This document shows, in pieces, positions 37,867-48,742 of a stretch of DNA of 64,000 bases. This stretch comes from Halotalea alkalilenta DSM 17697. Its GTDB lineage: Bacteria; Pseudomonadota; Gammaproteobacteria; Pseudomonadales; Halomonadaceae. Each line of letters starts with the position of its first letter. Position 1 is the stretch's first letter. The translations under genes were made by a program, and so were the position numbers. Under the pieces are notes generated by a model that saw nothing but the letters and a program-made list of their open reading frames with translations, was not told the origin of the DNA and made no database searches. The stretch spans positions 1 through 64,000 of the forward strand of contig NZ_KK211227.1 of the NCBI RefSeq assembly GCF_000621205.1, in the 5' to 3' direction.

Positions 37867-38652
37867 TTGCCTCACCTCACGTCGGGGGGTCCTCCTCCCG
37901 TCCCCGCCGCCTGCTCGGACTGGGCATTGCTGCTCGATTTCGACGGTACCCTCACCCCCTTGGTCGATCGTCCCGAAGCCGTCGAACTCGCAGCGCCAGT
38001 GAAGGAGCTGCTGATCGAGCTGCAGCGTCTGCTCGAGGGGGCGATCGCGGTGGTGAGCGGTCGGCCGCTCGAACAGCTCGGGCGGTTCCTGCACCCCTTC
38101 GCGCCGGTGATGCTGGGCCAGCATGGCGCACAGTGGCAGGGCCAGGACGGACGTCACCACACACTCCCCTTCGATGCCGAAGCGCTGAACGGTGCCCGCG
38201 TTCGCTTGGCTGCGCTGAGCGCCCGCCACCCCGGACTGCAGCTCGAAGACAAGGGCGCGAGCCTGGCGCTGCACTATCGCAACGTCGCCGCCGAGCGACT
38301 CGATAGCGCACTCATAGACGCGCATGCCGCCATCGAGACGGAGGCCCGTAGGCTCGGCAGTCACGTGGTTCACCACGGCAAGTGCGTGTTCGACCTGCGC
38401 CTGGCAGGCAGCGACAAAGGCCAGGCGGTGGACCGGGTGATGGGCGAGGCGCCCTTCCGCGGCCGAAAGCCCGTGTTCGTCGGCGATGATCTCACCGATG
38501 AAGACGGCTTCCGCGCGGCCGAGGAGCGCTCGGGGATCACCATCAAGGTCGGCGAGGGAGAGAGCCGGGCCCGCTATCGCCTGCAGGATCCCGCCGCCGT
38601 CCACGCTTGGCTCGCAGCCTGTCTCCACGCTTGGCGGGAAACGACGCCCTGA
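37867..38652 (+). CDS. otsB: Trehalose-6-phosphate phosphatase OtsB
   Basis: The protein has 261 residues from a TTG start at 37867, chosen because GAAGGAG lies 6 bases upstream; an in-frame TTG at 37837 has no such site. HAD motifs are clear: LLLDFDGTLTPLVDRPEAV (nucleophile), VVSGRPLEQL, GQHGAQW, and VGDDLTDEDGFRAA (acidic pair), with the Lys in VHHGKCVFDLR. It removes phosphate from trehalose-6-phosphate. It is first in otsB-otsA, 43 bases before otsA, as in E. coli. Together with ectABC it gives the cell two compatible-solute routes. Confidence 0.94.
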   Translation: MPHLTSGGPPPVPAACSDWALLLDFDGTLTPLVDRPEAVELAAPVKELLIELQRLLEGAIAVVSGRPLEQLGRFLHPFAPVMLGQHGAQWQGQDGRHHTLPFDAEALNGARVRLAALSARHPGLQLEDKGASLALHYRNVAAERLDSALIDAHAAIETEARRLGSHVVHHGKCVFDLRLAGSDKGQAVDRVMGEAPFRGRKPVFVGDDLTDEDGFRAAEERSGITIKVGEGESRARYRLQDPAAVHAWLAACLHAWRETTP

Positions 38653-38695
38653 AACTCGCTCGATACTTTCCACCGACTCCAGGAGATATCCACCG

Positions 38696-40093
38696 ATGAG
38701 CGATTTGATCGTCATCTCCAATCGGGTACCGCCGCCCGAGAGCGGCGAAGGCAACCAAGGCGGCCTCGCGGTCGGCCTGCTCAATGCGCTGAAGAGCGGC
38801 AACGGTCTCTGGATGGGCTGGAGCGGGGAGATCGTCGAGGAAGGCGAACCCGAGCCGCCGCCCGCCGAATACTCGTTCGGCGGAGTGGATTTCGCCACTT
38901 ACCCGTTGAGCCGTGACGATTACGACAGCTACTACACCGGTTTCTCCAATGAAGTGCTCTGGCCGCTGTTCCACTACCGCGTCGACAAGATGGCCTACGA
39001 CCGCCGCAAGCGCAGCGGCTACTTCAGGGTCAACCGGATGTTCGCCGAACGGATCGCTAAGCGGGTCACCAAGCAGGCGCGGGTGTGGGTACATGACTAC
39101 CATCTGATCGCGCTGGGGACCTACCTGCGCAAGCTGGCTCCCGACGTCCCCATCGGCTTCTTCCTGCACACCCCCTTCCCTCCGTGGCAGGTGCTGCGGG
39201 TGCTGCCGGACTACGAAGAACTGCTCGAGGCCTTCACCGGCTACGACTTGATCGGCATGCAGACCGACGGAGATCGCGACAACCTGGTCCAGGCCCTGCG
39301 CCATGGGCTCGGCGCGGAAATGGAAGGAGACCGCGTGCGCTACGGCGATCGCTGCGTCGACATCCGCACCTTCCCGATCTCGATCGATGTCGAAGAAGTC
39401 GCAGCGCTCGCCGCCTCCGGGCGCGAGTCGCTGCCGAGCAGGCGGCTGTCACGCTCGCTGCTCGAGCGCCCGATGATCATCGGCGTCGACCGGCTCGACT
39501 ACAGCAAGGGCATCCACCAACGATTCGCCGCCTTCGAACGCACGCTCGAGCTCTACCCGCATCATCGCGACAAGGTGACCTACATGCAGATCGCCCCGCC
39601 GTCGCGGGTGGATGTCGACGAATACGTCGAGCTGCGCGCGGATCTCGAAGGGGTCGCGGGCCATATCAACGGACGCTTCTCCGAGTTCGACTGGACACCG
39701 CTGCGCTATCTCAATCGCGGCTATTCCCGCGAGGTGATCATGGGCTTCATGCGCCAGGCGCGGGTGGGGCTGGTCACACCGCTGCGCGACGGCATGAACC
39801 TGGTCGCCAAGGAGTTCGTCGCCTCGCAAGCGGAGCAGGACCCTGGCGTGCTGATCATCTCCCACCTGGCCGGCGCTACCGCCGAGCTCGGCGATGGCGC
39901 ATTGGTATGCAACCCCAACGACATCGATGGCATGGCCGAGATGATCCACCGCGCGCTGACCATGCCGCTGGCGGAGCGTCAGGAACGTTGGCGAAGGATG
40001 ATGGAGACCCTACGCGGCTATGACATCCACCGCTGGGGTAACGATTTCATGCATGCGCTGGAGCGGCTGCCCAGCGCCAGCGATGAAAACTGA
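38696..40093 (+). CDS. otsA: Alpha,alpha-trehalose-phosphate synthase (UDP-forming) OtsA
   Basis: This 465-residue GT20 enzyme joins UDP-glucose and glucose-6-phosphate to trehalose-6-phosphate. Typical segments are LIVISNRVPPPESGEGNQGG, VWVHDYHLIALGTYLRKL, IGFFLHTPFPP, GVDRLDYSKGIHQRF, SREVIMGFMRQARVGLVTPL and DGMNLVAKEFVASQ. The ATG at 38696 has AGGAG about 10 bases upstream; the open frame to 38486 overlaps otsB and is not used. Length is standard (E. coli 474). Stress induction by sigma-S is known in relatives; no promoter is obvious between the two genes. Confidence 0.96.
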   Translation: MSDLIVISNRVPPPESGEGNQGGLAVGLLNALKSGNGLWMGWSGEIVEEGEPEPPPAEYSFGGVDFATYPLSRDDYDSYYTGFSNEVLWPLFHYRVDKMAYDRRKRSGYFRVNRMFAERIAKRVTKQARVWVHDYHLIALGTYLRKLAPDVPIGFFLHTPFPPWQVLRVLPDYEELLEAFTGYDLIGMQTDGDRDNLVQALRHGLGAEMEGDRVRYGDRCVDIRTFPISIDVEEVAALAASGRESLPSRRLSRSLLERPMIIGVDRLDYSKGIHQRFAAFERTLELYPHHRDKVTYMQIAPPSRVDVDEYVELRADLEGVAGHINGRFSEFDWTPLRYLNRGYSREVIMGFMRQARVGLVTPLRDGMNLVAKEFVASQAEQDPGVLIISHLAGATAELGDGALVCNPNDIDGMAEMIHRALTMPLAERQERWRRMMETLRGYDIHRWGNDFMHALERLPSASDEN

Positions 40094-40135
40094 GGGGCGG
40101 ATGACGCGCTCTCAGAAAACGGTATAACCATCGAA

Positions 40136-41056
40136 TCAAGCCTTCAGCATGTCCCGTGGGAGCTTCTGCAACCGCCGCCATAGCTGCTCTACGCCCGGTT
40201 TATGCACCAGCGAACAGCGGTAGAGGCGAATCTCCAGCGGGATATCCCATCTCTCGTCTCCGGCGCGCACCAGCCGCTCGTTGGCGAGCTCTTCGCGAAT
40301 GCAGAAGTCGGGGATCCATGCGACCCCGGCTCCCTGCAGCGCCATCGCCTTCAGCCCCTCCGCCATCGCAGTCTCATACACCGTACGCAGACGCAAACGC
40401 AGAGGATCGTTCTTCAGCATCAGCTTGATGCTGCGACCGAGCAGCGCATCCTGGGTATAGGCGAGAAACGGCAGCGAGCTTTCGTCGCCGTCGAGATCGA
40501 AGCGCGCCCGCCCGCCGTCATCGGGCACGGAGACCGGCATCAGCTTGACCTGACCGATCGAGAACGACGGAAACGCCTCGTCATCGAGCTGCATGTTGGC
40601 GTCAGGGTCGTAGTAGGCGAGCATCAGGTCGCAGTTGCCTTCACGCAGCAGATGGATCGCATCGCCCACGTTCATCGCCAGCAGGCGAGTCGGCAGCTCC
40701 CCCACACCCTTCTGTAGCCTTGAAATCCACTTCGGGAAGAACGCCAGCGCCAGCGAGTGGGCGGCGGCGACATCGAGCTTTTCGTTGGCCATCTCAAGGC
40801 CGCGCAGATGCCCAAGGCACTCGCTGAGCTGTTCAACCAGGTTGCGCGCGGTGATCACGAACAGCTGCCCCTCCGGCGTCAGGCTCACCGGCGTGGTCGA
40901 ACGATCGACCAGCACGGTGCCCACGGCCTGCTCGAGTGAACGGATCCGACGGCTGAACGCGGGCTGGGTGACGTGGCGCTTGCGCGCCGCGGCGGAGAAG
41001 CTGCGCAGGGTCGCCAACGCAACGAAATCCTCCAGCCACTTGGTTTCTAGGTTCAT
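40136..41056 (-). CDS. LysR-family regulator, HypT (YjiE)-like
   Basis: The protein has 306 residues: an N-terminal winged helix-turn-helix (NLETKWLEDFVALATLRSFS, AAARKRHVTQPAFSRRIRSL) and a periplasmic-binding-type effector domain. The start and the effector stretches DVAAAHSLALAFFP, LREGNCDLM and GAGVAWIPDFCIREELANE recall E. coli HypT, a hypochlorite-responsive regulator controlled by Met oxidation. The helical part here is Met-poor, so the same sensing cannot be assumed. It lies 45 bases after cls on the same strand; both could be co-transcribed. The target genes are unknown. Confidence 0.8.
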   Translation of the reverse strand: MNLETKWLEDFVALATLRSFSAAARKRHVTQPAFSRRIRSLEQAVGTVLVDRSTTPVSLTPEGQLFVITARNLVEQLSECLGHLRGLEMANEKLDVAAAHSLALAFFPKWISRLQKGVGELPTRLLAMNVGDAIHLLREGNCDLMLAYYDPDANMQLDDEAFPSFSIGQVKLMPVSVPDDGGRARFDLDGDESSLPFLAYTQDALLGRSIKLMLKNDPLRLRLRTVYETAMAEGLKAMALQGAGVAWIPDFCIREELANERLVRAGDERWDIPLEIRLYRCSLVHKPGVEQLWRRLQKLPRDMLKA

Positions 41057-41101
41057 CTCAATCGACTCGAGTCATGGCGCGCAAGGCGCGATTGCTTCCA
41101 T

Positions 41102-42526
41102 TCACTGGATCGGAGAAGCCAGGTAGGCCGCGCGCGACACCAGTTTCCGCCACAGCGGTCGATGGGTGATCTCACCGAGCGACACCCGCCGGCAGTGGGC
41201 GAAATCTTCCGCCAGCATGGCTTCGACCTCGGCGGCGAAGCGATGGTCGATGACGTATCCGGTGATCTCGAAATTGAGCCGGAACGAACGGTTGTCGAGA
41301 TTCACGGTGCCGACCGCGGCGGTATGATCATCGATCAGCATCACCTTCTGATGGAGGAACCCCGGCTGGTAGCGATGGATCTCTACCCCCGCCTGGATCA
41401 TCTCGCCGAGAAACGAGAACGCCGAAAGATACACCAGCAGGTGATCCGGGCGCTCCGGAATCATGATCCGTACGTCGACCCCGCGCAATGCGGCGAGCTT
41501 GAGGGCGTCCTGCACGCTTTGGTCAGGCACGAAATAGGGGCTGGTGATCCAGAAGCGCCGCTTGGCGGTATGGATCGCGTTCTGGATCAAAAGCCCAGCG
41601 GTCTCCAGCGGGTCGGCCGGCCCCGAGGGCACCACCACCACGTGCTGATCGCTCCCCTCGGCCGCCCGCGGGCGCCAGTCCAGGGCGAGGATCTCGTTGG
41701 TGGCCCAGTACCAATCCTCCCAGAACGCCTCCTGCAGCCCGAGTGCGCTGGGCCCTTCGAGCCGCAGGTGGGTATCGCGCCAGGCACCGACGCTCGGCTT
41801 CTCGCCGAGATACTCGCAGCCGACGTTGAGCCCGCCCACCCAGCCCTCGCGGCCATCGACCACCAGCACCTTGCGGTGATTGCGGAAATTGACCTGGAGA
41901 CGGTGCGGCCAGCCCTTGGATGAGCCGAACGGCGTGACTTCCACCCCCGCATCGCGCAGCTCGGAAAGATAGCGCTCGGGAAGCTTGTGGCTGCCGATCT
42001 CATCGAAGATGAAGCAGATCCGCACGCCCCGCTCGGCGCAGGCGATCAGCCGGCGCTTGAGCTCCTGCCCCAGGCGGTCGTTGCGAACGATGAAGAACTG
42101 GATCAGCACGTAGTCGGTGGCACGAGCGAGGCCATCGAACATGCTCTTAAACGAGGCTTGCCCATCGATCAAAAGCTCGGCGCGATTGCCCGAGGTCAAC
42201 GGCATCATCGCCAGCCGCTCGACCGCCCGCACCCGGCCATTGTGCGCCTCGAGATGCGGCAAGAACGGCTCGATCCGCTTGCCGAAGCCCTCCAGCACGC
42301 GGCGCAGCTCGCTGTCACGCTCTTCGCGCGCACTGACGTAGCCGTAGAAGCGTGGACGACCGAAAATCCAGAACGCCGGGACCGCGACGTAGGGAAAAGT
42401 GACTAGCGAGATCATCCAGGCGATCGCACCCTGGGAGGTACGGCTCGACATCAGTGCCGTGACGGCGGAAAACACCCCGAGCACGTGGATGATGACGATC
42501 AGCGTGCCGCCAATTATCGCTGTCAT
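41102..42526 (-). CDS. cls: Cardiolipin synthase
   Basis: The protein has 474 residues: two N-terminal transmembrane helices (IIGGTLIVIIHVLGVFSAVT, AIAWMISLVTFPYVAVPAFW) and two phospholipase-D motifs, NHRKVLVVDG and HQKVMLIDD, each followed by a GG/N-rich segment (GWVGGLN and AVGTVNLDNRS). It condenses two phosphatidylglycerols (ClsA type) at the inner membrane. The ATG at 42526 has GAGGAG close upstream. Cardiolipin rises under osmotic stress, consistent with the other content of this window. The upstream 255 bp contain a possible promoter (ACGACA, 16-base spacer, TATACC on the minus strand). Confidence 0.94.
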   Translation of the reverse strand: MTAIIGGTLIVIIHVLGVFSAVTALMSSRTSQGAIAWMISLVTFPYVAVPAFWIFGRPRFYGYVSAREERDSELRRVLEGFGKRIEPFLPHLEAHNGRVRAVERLAMMPLTSGNRAELLIDGQASFKSMFDGLARATDYVLIQFFIVRNDRLGQELKRRLIACAERGVRICFIFDEIGSHKLPERYLSELRDAGVEVTPFGSSKGWPHRLQVNFRNHRKVLVVDGREGWVGGLNVGCEYLGEKPSVGAWRDTHLRLEGPSALGLQEAFWEDWYWATNEILALDWRPRAAEGSDQHVVVVPSGPADPLETAGLLIQNAIHTAKRRFWITSPYFVPDQSVQDALKLAALRGVDVRIMIPERPDHLLVYLSAFSFLGEMIQAGVEIHRYQPGFLHQKVMLIDDHTAAVGTVNLDNRSFRLNFEITGYVIDHRFAAEVEAMLAEDFAHCRRVSLGEITHRPLWRKLVSRAAYLASPIQ

Positions 42527-42781
42527 CGAGCTCCTCGACCGACCAATGGAGGGACGCCTGCGAATCAGACGGTTAGCGTGAGCTAGAGGATAACCGAGGG
42601 CTCCTTGCGATTCATCCCACCATGCGCCGCTATGGCGGCAAACAGCGGCCAATCGGGTGGTTCTTCAGCCCAGACAAGCAAGATAACGGTATAAATCCAC
42701 TATCGCCATTGTCGTGGCTCTGGGCAGGCTCGAACGCAGCCCATGCGAAACATCCAGGCGCGCCCTCCTGCACCGCCCCGG

Positions 42782-43600
42782 CTAGCGCTGGCAATGCGGG
42801 CAGAAATAAAGCCGGCGCGAGGCCACCATACGTCGCTCGATCGACGTGCCGCAGGCGTGGCACGGCTCTCCCGCTCGGCCGAACACCGCATGACGCCAGT
42901 GCCTGCGGGTCAGGCCCTGCGCGATCATCGGCTCGCGCCAGGCAGCGAGGTTGGTCACCCCCGCGCGGCGATAGGCGCGGCGGGTAACGCTCAGGATGCT
43001 TTCGGCGAGCACCGCGCACTGCGCGTCGTCGAGCTCACGCGGGCGCCACTCGGGCAGGAGGCCGGCGAAGAACAGCGCCTCCGAGCGCAGATAGTTGCCG
43101 ATGCCGGCGAGAAAGCCCTGGTCGAGCAGCAGTACACCGAGCTGGCGAGACGAAAACTCGCGCAGGCGCAGGCGAGCCACCACATCGGCGATGTCGACCC
43201 CCGGGTCGAGCGGTTCAGGACCGAGCCGCGAGAGGAACGGATGGTGCGCCAGCTCCTCCTCTCGCCAGAGCGAAATATCCGATGCGCTGAATAGCCAGGC
43301 GTCGTGGCGGGCGGTGGAGAGCCGCAGCCGAGGGGAACGCGCGGTGACGGGCACCTCGCCGCGCCGGCCGACCCGCCAGACACCGTAGAGCTGGTTGTGC
43401 GAGTAGATCACCGAGCCTTCGTCGAAGCGGCTCAACAGCGCCTTGCCCCGGCCCGATACCGAGGTGAGCCGGCGCCCTTCCAGCCGCGGGGCCTGGACCT
43501 GCAGATGCGGAAAGGCGAACCAGACCCGCTCGATCACCCGGCCGCCGAGCAGGCGGTCGAGGCGATCGGCGAGCCGACGGATCTCGGGACCTTCGGGCAT
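42782..43600 (-). CDS. nei: Endonuclease VIII Nei (Fpg/Nei DNA glycosylase)
   Basis: This 272-residue base-excision repair glycosylase/AP lyase acts on oxidised pyrimidines. The N-terminal catalytic MPEGPEIRRLAD (Pro and Glu after Met removal) is of the Nei rather than MutM type (MPELPE). It has the H2TH region (LLLDQGFLAGIGNYLRSEAL) and a C-terminal zinc finger (CHACGTSIERRMVASRRLYF, then CPHC). It lies 8 bases downstream of uvrB on the same strand, so two DNA-repair genes may share a transcript. Confidence 0.93.
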   Translation of the reverse strand: MPEGPEIRRLADRLDRLLGGRVIERVWFAFPHLQVQAPRLEGRRLTSVSGRGKALLSRFDEGSVIYSHNQLYGVWRVGRRGEVPVTARSPRLRLSTARHDAWLFSASDISLWREEELAHHPFLSRLGPEPLDPGVDIADVVARLRLREFSSRQLGVLLLDQGFLAGIGNYLRSEALFFAGLLPEWRPRELDDAQCAVLAESILSVTRRAYRRAGVTNLAAWREPMIAQGLTRRHWRHAVFGRAGEPCHACGTSIERRMVASRRLYFCPHCQR

Positions 43601-43608
43601 CTCCCGGC

Positions 43609-45639
<2,031 letters not shown>

Positions 45640-45741
45640 GGCACCTGGCTCCTGGGGTGACGCTGAAAGGACGCGATCACTGTATATATGGCCAGAAAGG
45701 TTACGTTGCAAGGGCGAGCGTCACCGCTGCCCGGCAAATGT

Positions 45742-45933
45742 TCAGCCCTTGACCTTGAAACCGGCGCGCTCCACCGCCTTGACCAACTGGCCGCGATTGA
45801 CCTGCCCTTCCACCTCGGCCCACTCGCGCGCGACTTCGACGTTGTCGACGCCATCGAGTTCGATCAGCGCGGTGGTGAGACGATTGACGTCCTCGACGCT
45901 CTTGAGGCCCTCGAGATTGAGAGAGACGGCCAT
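45742..45933 (-). CDS. HMA-like mini-protein without the CxxC metal motif
   Basis: The protein has 63 residues, MAVSLNLEGLKSVEDVNRLT to a C-terminal RAGFKVKG. The pattern of strands and helices (SLNLEGL, VEDVNRLTTALIELDGVDNV, EVEGQVNRGQLVKAVERAGF) follows the ferredoxin-like HMA/CopZ fold, but the metal-binding MxCxxC is replaced by LEGLKSVED, so copper binding is not expected. AAGGAG lies 7 bases before the ATG at 45933. It stands between uvrB and ygfZ as a short single gene. Function unknown. Confidence 0.75.
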   Translation of the reverse strand: MAVSLNLEGLKSVEDVNRLTTALIELDGVDNVEVAREWAEVEGQVNRGQLVKAVERAGFKVKG

Positions 45934-46137
45934 GGATGACTCCTTGATCAAGCGGTTGATGATTCGATTGGCGCCACCATTCTAGCCCCCGCCCCCGAGC
46001 CCTGCGATTGAAAAACGCACCGTCAACCCGGATATTGACCCGAATGAACGGACGCCCCCGGCAGCAGGTCACAGCTGCTGTGTCGAACCACTTTCCACTC
46101 GCGTCCAGCACGCGAGCCCAGCGGAGATCCACCCGCC

Positions 46138-47088
46138 ATGAGCGATTTCATCCTCGGCGCCCCTGCCCCCTTGAACGTCCATCTCTCACGGCTGGCCGTG
46201 GTCGAGGTGGCGGGCAAGGACGCCGAGCGCTTCCTCCAGGGCCAGATCAGTGCCCAAGTGGGCCACGCGGACGATCGCTTCGCTCCTTATGGCGTGTTCT
46301 GCACACCCAAGGGACGAGTCATCGCCAACGTCCAGCTGCTGCGCGCCGAAGCCGAGCGCTACTGGCTGATCACCCACACTACCCTGAGCGAGACGCTGCG
46401 CGCGCACCTGGCCAAGTACGCGGTGTTCTTCAAGACCGAGATTCGCCAGCGTGACGACATCGGTCTCTACGGGCTCGCCGGGGAAGACAAGCGCATCAAC
46501 GAATGGCTTGAGGTCGCAACGCTGCCGCGCCGGACCGGCGAGGTACAGCGCGACGACCAGCGCTGGCTGATTCGCGCCCCTGGGGAAGGACGGATTCTGG
46601 CGCTGGGCACCGCGCCAAGCGGCGCCGAGGCGGCTACCCGAGCGATCGAGTCGCGCTGGTGGCTGGAGGAGATCCGCCATGGTGTAGCCTGGCTCGAGGC
46701 GAGCCAGAGCGACGCTTGGCTTCCGCAGATGATCAACTGGGAGGCCCTCGGCGGGATCAGCTTCAAGAAGGGCTGCTATACCGGCCAGGAGGTCGTCGCC
46801 CGCGCCCACTATCGCGGCCAGGTGAAGAAACGCCTGGCGCGGCTCGGGGTCGAGGGCGATGCAACGATCACGGTGGGCGACCCGGTGGTCGATCGCGAGA
46901 GCGGCAAATCGGTCGGCACGGTGGTGGCGGTGGAGCCGAACGAACACGGCGGCAGCGAAATGCTCGCGGTGGTGACGCTGCGAGAAGCGCCTATTGCGCT
47001 GAGCGTCGGCGGTGCCGAGGCCGCACGGCTCGAGTTGCCCTACGCGGTGGAACGGCTCGATCCAGAAACCCTGGTGGCGGCGGATTAA
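46138..47088 (+). CDS. ygfZ: Folate-binding tRNA-modifying protein YgfZ
   Basis: The 316-residue protein is structurally related to GcvT. The diagnostic motif KGCYTGQEVVARAHYRG is intact, including the conserved Cys. The N-terminal LSRLAVVEVAGKDAERFLQG and FAPYGVFCTPKGRVIANVQL are also typical. YgfZ is a tetrahydrofolate-binding factor that helps maintain certain Fe-S enzymes such as MiaB, and so affects tRNA modification. It is divergent from the HMA-like gene, with a 204-bp gap between the two starts. Confidence 0.93.
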   Translation: MSDFILGAPAPLNVHLSRLAVVEVAGKDAERFLQGQISAQVGHADDRFAPYGVFCTPKGRVIANVQLLRAEAERYWLITHTTLSETLRAHLAKYAVFFKTEIRQRDDIGLYGLAGEDKRINEWLEVATLPRRTGEVQRDDQRWLIRAPGEGRILALGTAPSGAEAATRAIESRWWLEEIRHGVAWLEASQSDAWLPQMINWEALGGISFKKGCYTGQEVVARAHYRGQVKKRLARLGVEGDATITVGDPVVDRESGKSVGTVVAVEPNEHGGSEMLAVVTLREAPIALSVGGAEAARLELPYAVERLDPETLVAAD

Positions 47089-47494
47089 CACCGGGGGTAC
47101 CCGATGCACCCGGCTGCATGGCTTTGGGCTCCCGACCGGCCAATAGGGCGTGAGCTACGCGTATCAGCCGGCCGGGTGATCGCAAGGGCACGGCTGCGCC
47201 CGGAACAATACCCATACAAAAATTATTGACATTATTCCCGCTTCGCTCAGAATGTTTCTAATTGTTACATTTTGACGCACTATGTCACTCACTCATCATG
47301 GTGAAGCTGCACGCACCGCGAACAGCCCGCTGGGCACGAGCCGAATTCCAACGCCCTAAACCGCAGCGGATTCGGCCAGCCTCAGCTGCCTTGCAGGCGA
47401 GCGCGCGTTGAACGTTGGAAGTCACTGCCCGGCCATGGAATGGGTCGGCACCGGTCCACCGTGCGTCGAGACCATTGCGCTTGAGCGTTAATCC
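47089..47494. other. Intergenic region before an unrecognised gene
   Basis: 406 bp without a supported gene. The first 100 bases contain short repeats of CCGG/CACCGGG type. From about 47211 there is an AT-rich block with a promoter-like sequence (47226-47253). A short Arg-rich frame around 47298-47411 is not supported. Confidence 0.45.
47226..47253 (+). promoter_or_regulatory. Candidate sigma-70 promoter
   Basis: TTGACA (47226-47231, perfect -35) and CAGAAT (47248-47253, 4 of 6) are separated by 16 bases in a locally AT-rich stretch. The next plus-strand gene begins about 240 bases downstream, leaving room for a long leader. Confidence 0.45.
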
Positions 47495-47911
47495 ATGACC
47501 AGCGAAGCCCCCCGCTCCACTGATCCGATGCCCTCGGCAACCATCGGCGCCGGAGATGAACATTTGCCGGCGTCCGCCGAGGATAGAGCCCGCATCATCA
47601 GACGACTGCTCTCGCCTGCGAGGATGCATGGGCCGAACACATTCGGCGGCGTCTTCAAGGAGATCCTGATGAAGACCCTGGCACACAGGGTGAGAACGCA
47701 AAGAGGCGGCCCGTTCAACAACCTTTCGGGCAGGAAAGCACTGGACATCCTGGTCGCGGAAAAGCTCCAGATACCGTTGCAGGAGGCAAAATCAATGTCC
47801 AACGACGCGCTGTTCCTAATCCTCCACGATGAACTGCTATCGGTGGCGATCGAGGATGCCTACTTCCAGATCGCAATCGACAGCGAGTCCCCATCGCCTT
47901 ACGCCCCATAG
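47495..47911 (+). CDS. Unrecognised 138-residue protein
   Basis: I do not recognise the family. The first about 45 residues are Ser/Ala/Pro-rich and probably disordered; the rest is ordered-looking: FGGVFKEILMKTLAHRVRTQ, GRKALDILVAEKLQIPLQEA, and NDALFLILHDELLSVAIEDA. No signal peptide or transmembrane helix. Internal Met at about residue 59 (MKTLAHRV) is another possible start. Base composition is less GC-biased than in neighbours. It is convergent with the TatD gene. Composition of the C-terminal half (amphipathic helices) argues for a real protein. Confidence 0.5.
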   Translation: MTSEAPRSTDPMPSATIGAGDEHLPASAEDRARIIRRLLSPARMHGPNTFGGVFKEILMKTLAHRVRTQRGGPFNNLSGRKALDILVAEKLQIPLQEAKSMSNDALFLILHDELLSVAIEDAYFQIAIDSESPSPYAP

Positions 47912-47952
47912 CCGTCGGCCTTTCCATACCAGCGTGGAAGAACCTCAGCCAT

Positions 47953-48729
47953 TCAGCGCCTGGACCGGAACAGCGCCCGCACATTGGCGCTGGTGGTTTC
48001 ACCGAGACAGGCGGGCTCCACACCTCTCAGTCGCGCCACCTCGGCGGCCACCAGCGGGAGGTTGGAGGGGGTGTTGCGCTGTTCGCGACCGCGCAGTGGC
48101 GCCGGCAGCATGTCGGGAGAATCGGTCTCGAGCACGAAGCCATCCTCTGGCAGTGCCGCCACCACGCGCTTGAGCTTCTGCGCACGATCGAAGGTCACCG
48201 CACCGCCGATGCCAAGCAAAAAGCCCGCGTCGAGGAAGCGCTCGGCCTGTTGAAGACTGCCCGCAAAGGCGTGGATCAGCCCGCCCGGCAGCCGTGGATG
48301 ACGGCCGAGCCGCTGGGCGACCTGGTCATTGAGCCGAACGCAGTGCACCACCACTGGCAGCCGCAGGCGCTCGGCGATCCCAAGCTGTGCCTCGAACAGC
48401 GCCCACTGGGCATCATCGCGCGATCTCGCATCGACCCCGCACTCACCGAGTGCGACGACCCCCGCCGGCCGCGTCGAGAGCAGCCGCTCGAGCGCGTCCA
48501 GGTCGTTGTCTTCGCCCTCGCATCGATGCTCGAACCAGGGGTGCAGGCCGAGGCATACCGATACCTCCGCGTGCCGCTGCGCCAGCGCCAGCAGCGGCAC
48601 CCAGCTGGCGCGGTCGGTGGCGGCAGAAACGAAAGCGCGGACCCCATTGGTCCGCGCCGCCTCGATGACCGCCTCGCGATCCGGATCGAACGCGGCGGCG
48701 GCAAGATGGCAATGGGCATCGATCAGCAT
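47953..48729 (-). CDS. TatD-family metal-dependent hydrolase (YjjV-like)
   Basis: This 258-residue TIM-barrel hydrolase has metal ligands in the start LIDAHCHL, in GECGVD (the Glu), HCVRLNDQ (His), HAFAGSLQQAERFL (His) and LETDSPDMLP (Asp). Family members are DNases or hydrolases of unclear natural substrate. Length and sequence fit the YjjV/TatD subgroup. It lies 13 bases downstream of mscL on the same strand, and the two may be co-transcribed. Confidence 0.92.
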   Translation of the reverse strand: MLIDAHCHLAAAAFDPDREAVIEAARTNGVRAFVSAATDRASWVPLLALAQRHAEVSVCLGLHPWFEHRCEGEDNDLDALERLLSTRPAGVVALGECGVDARSRDDAQWALFEAQLGIAERLRLPVVVHCVRLNDQVAQRLGRHPRLPGGLIHAFAGSLQQAERFLDAGFLLGIGGAVTFDRAQKLKRVVAALPEDGFVLETDSPDMLPAPLRGREQRNTPSNLPLVAAEVARLRGVEPACLGETTSANVRALFRSRR

Positions 48730-48742
48730 CGAAGCGCAGGCC

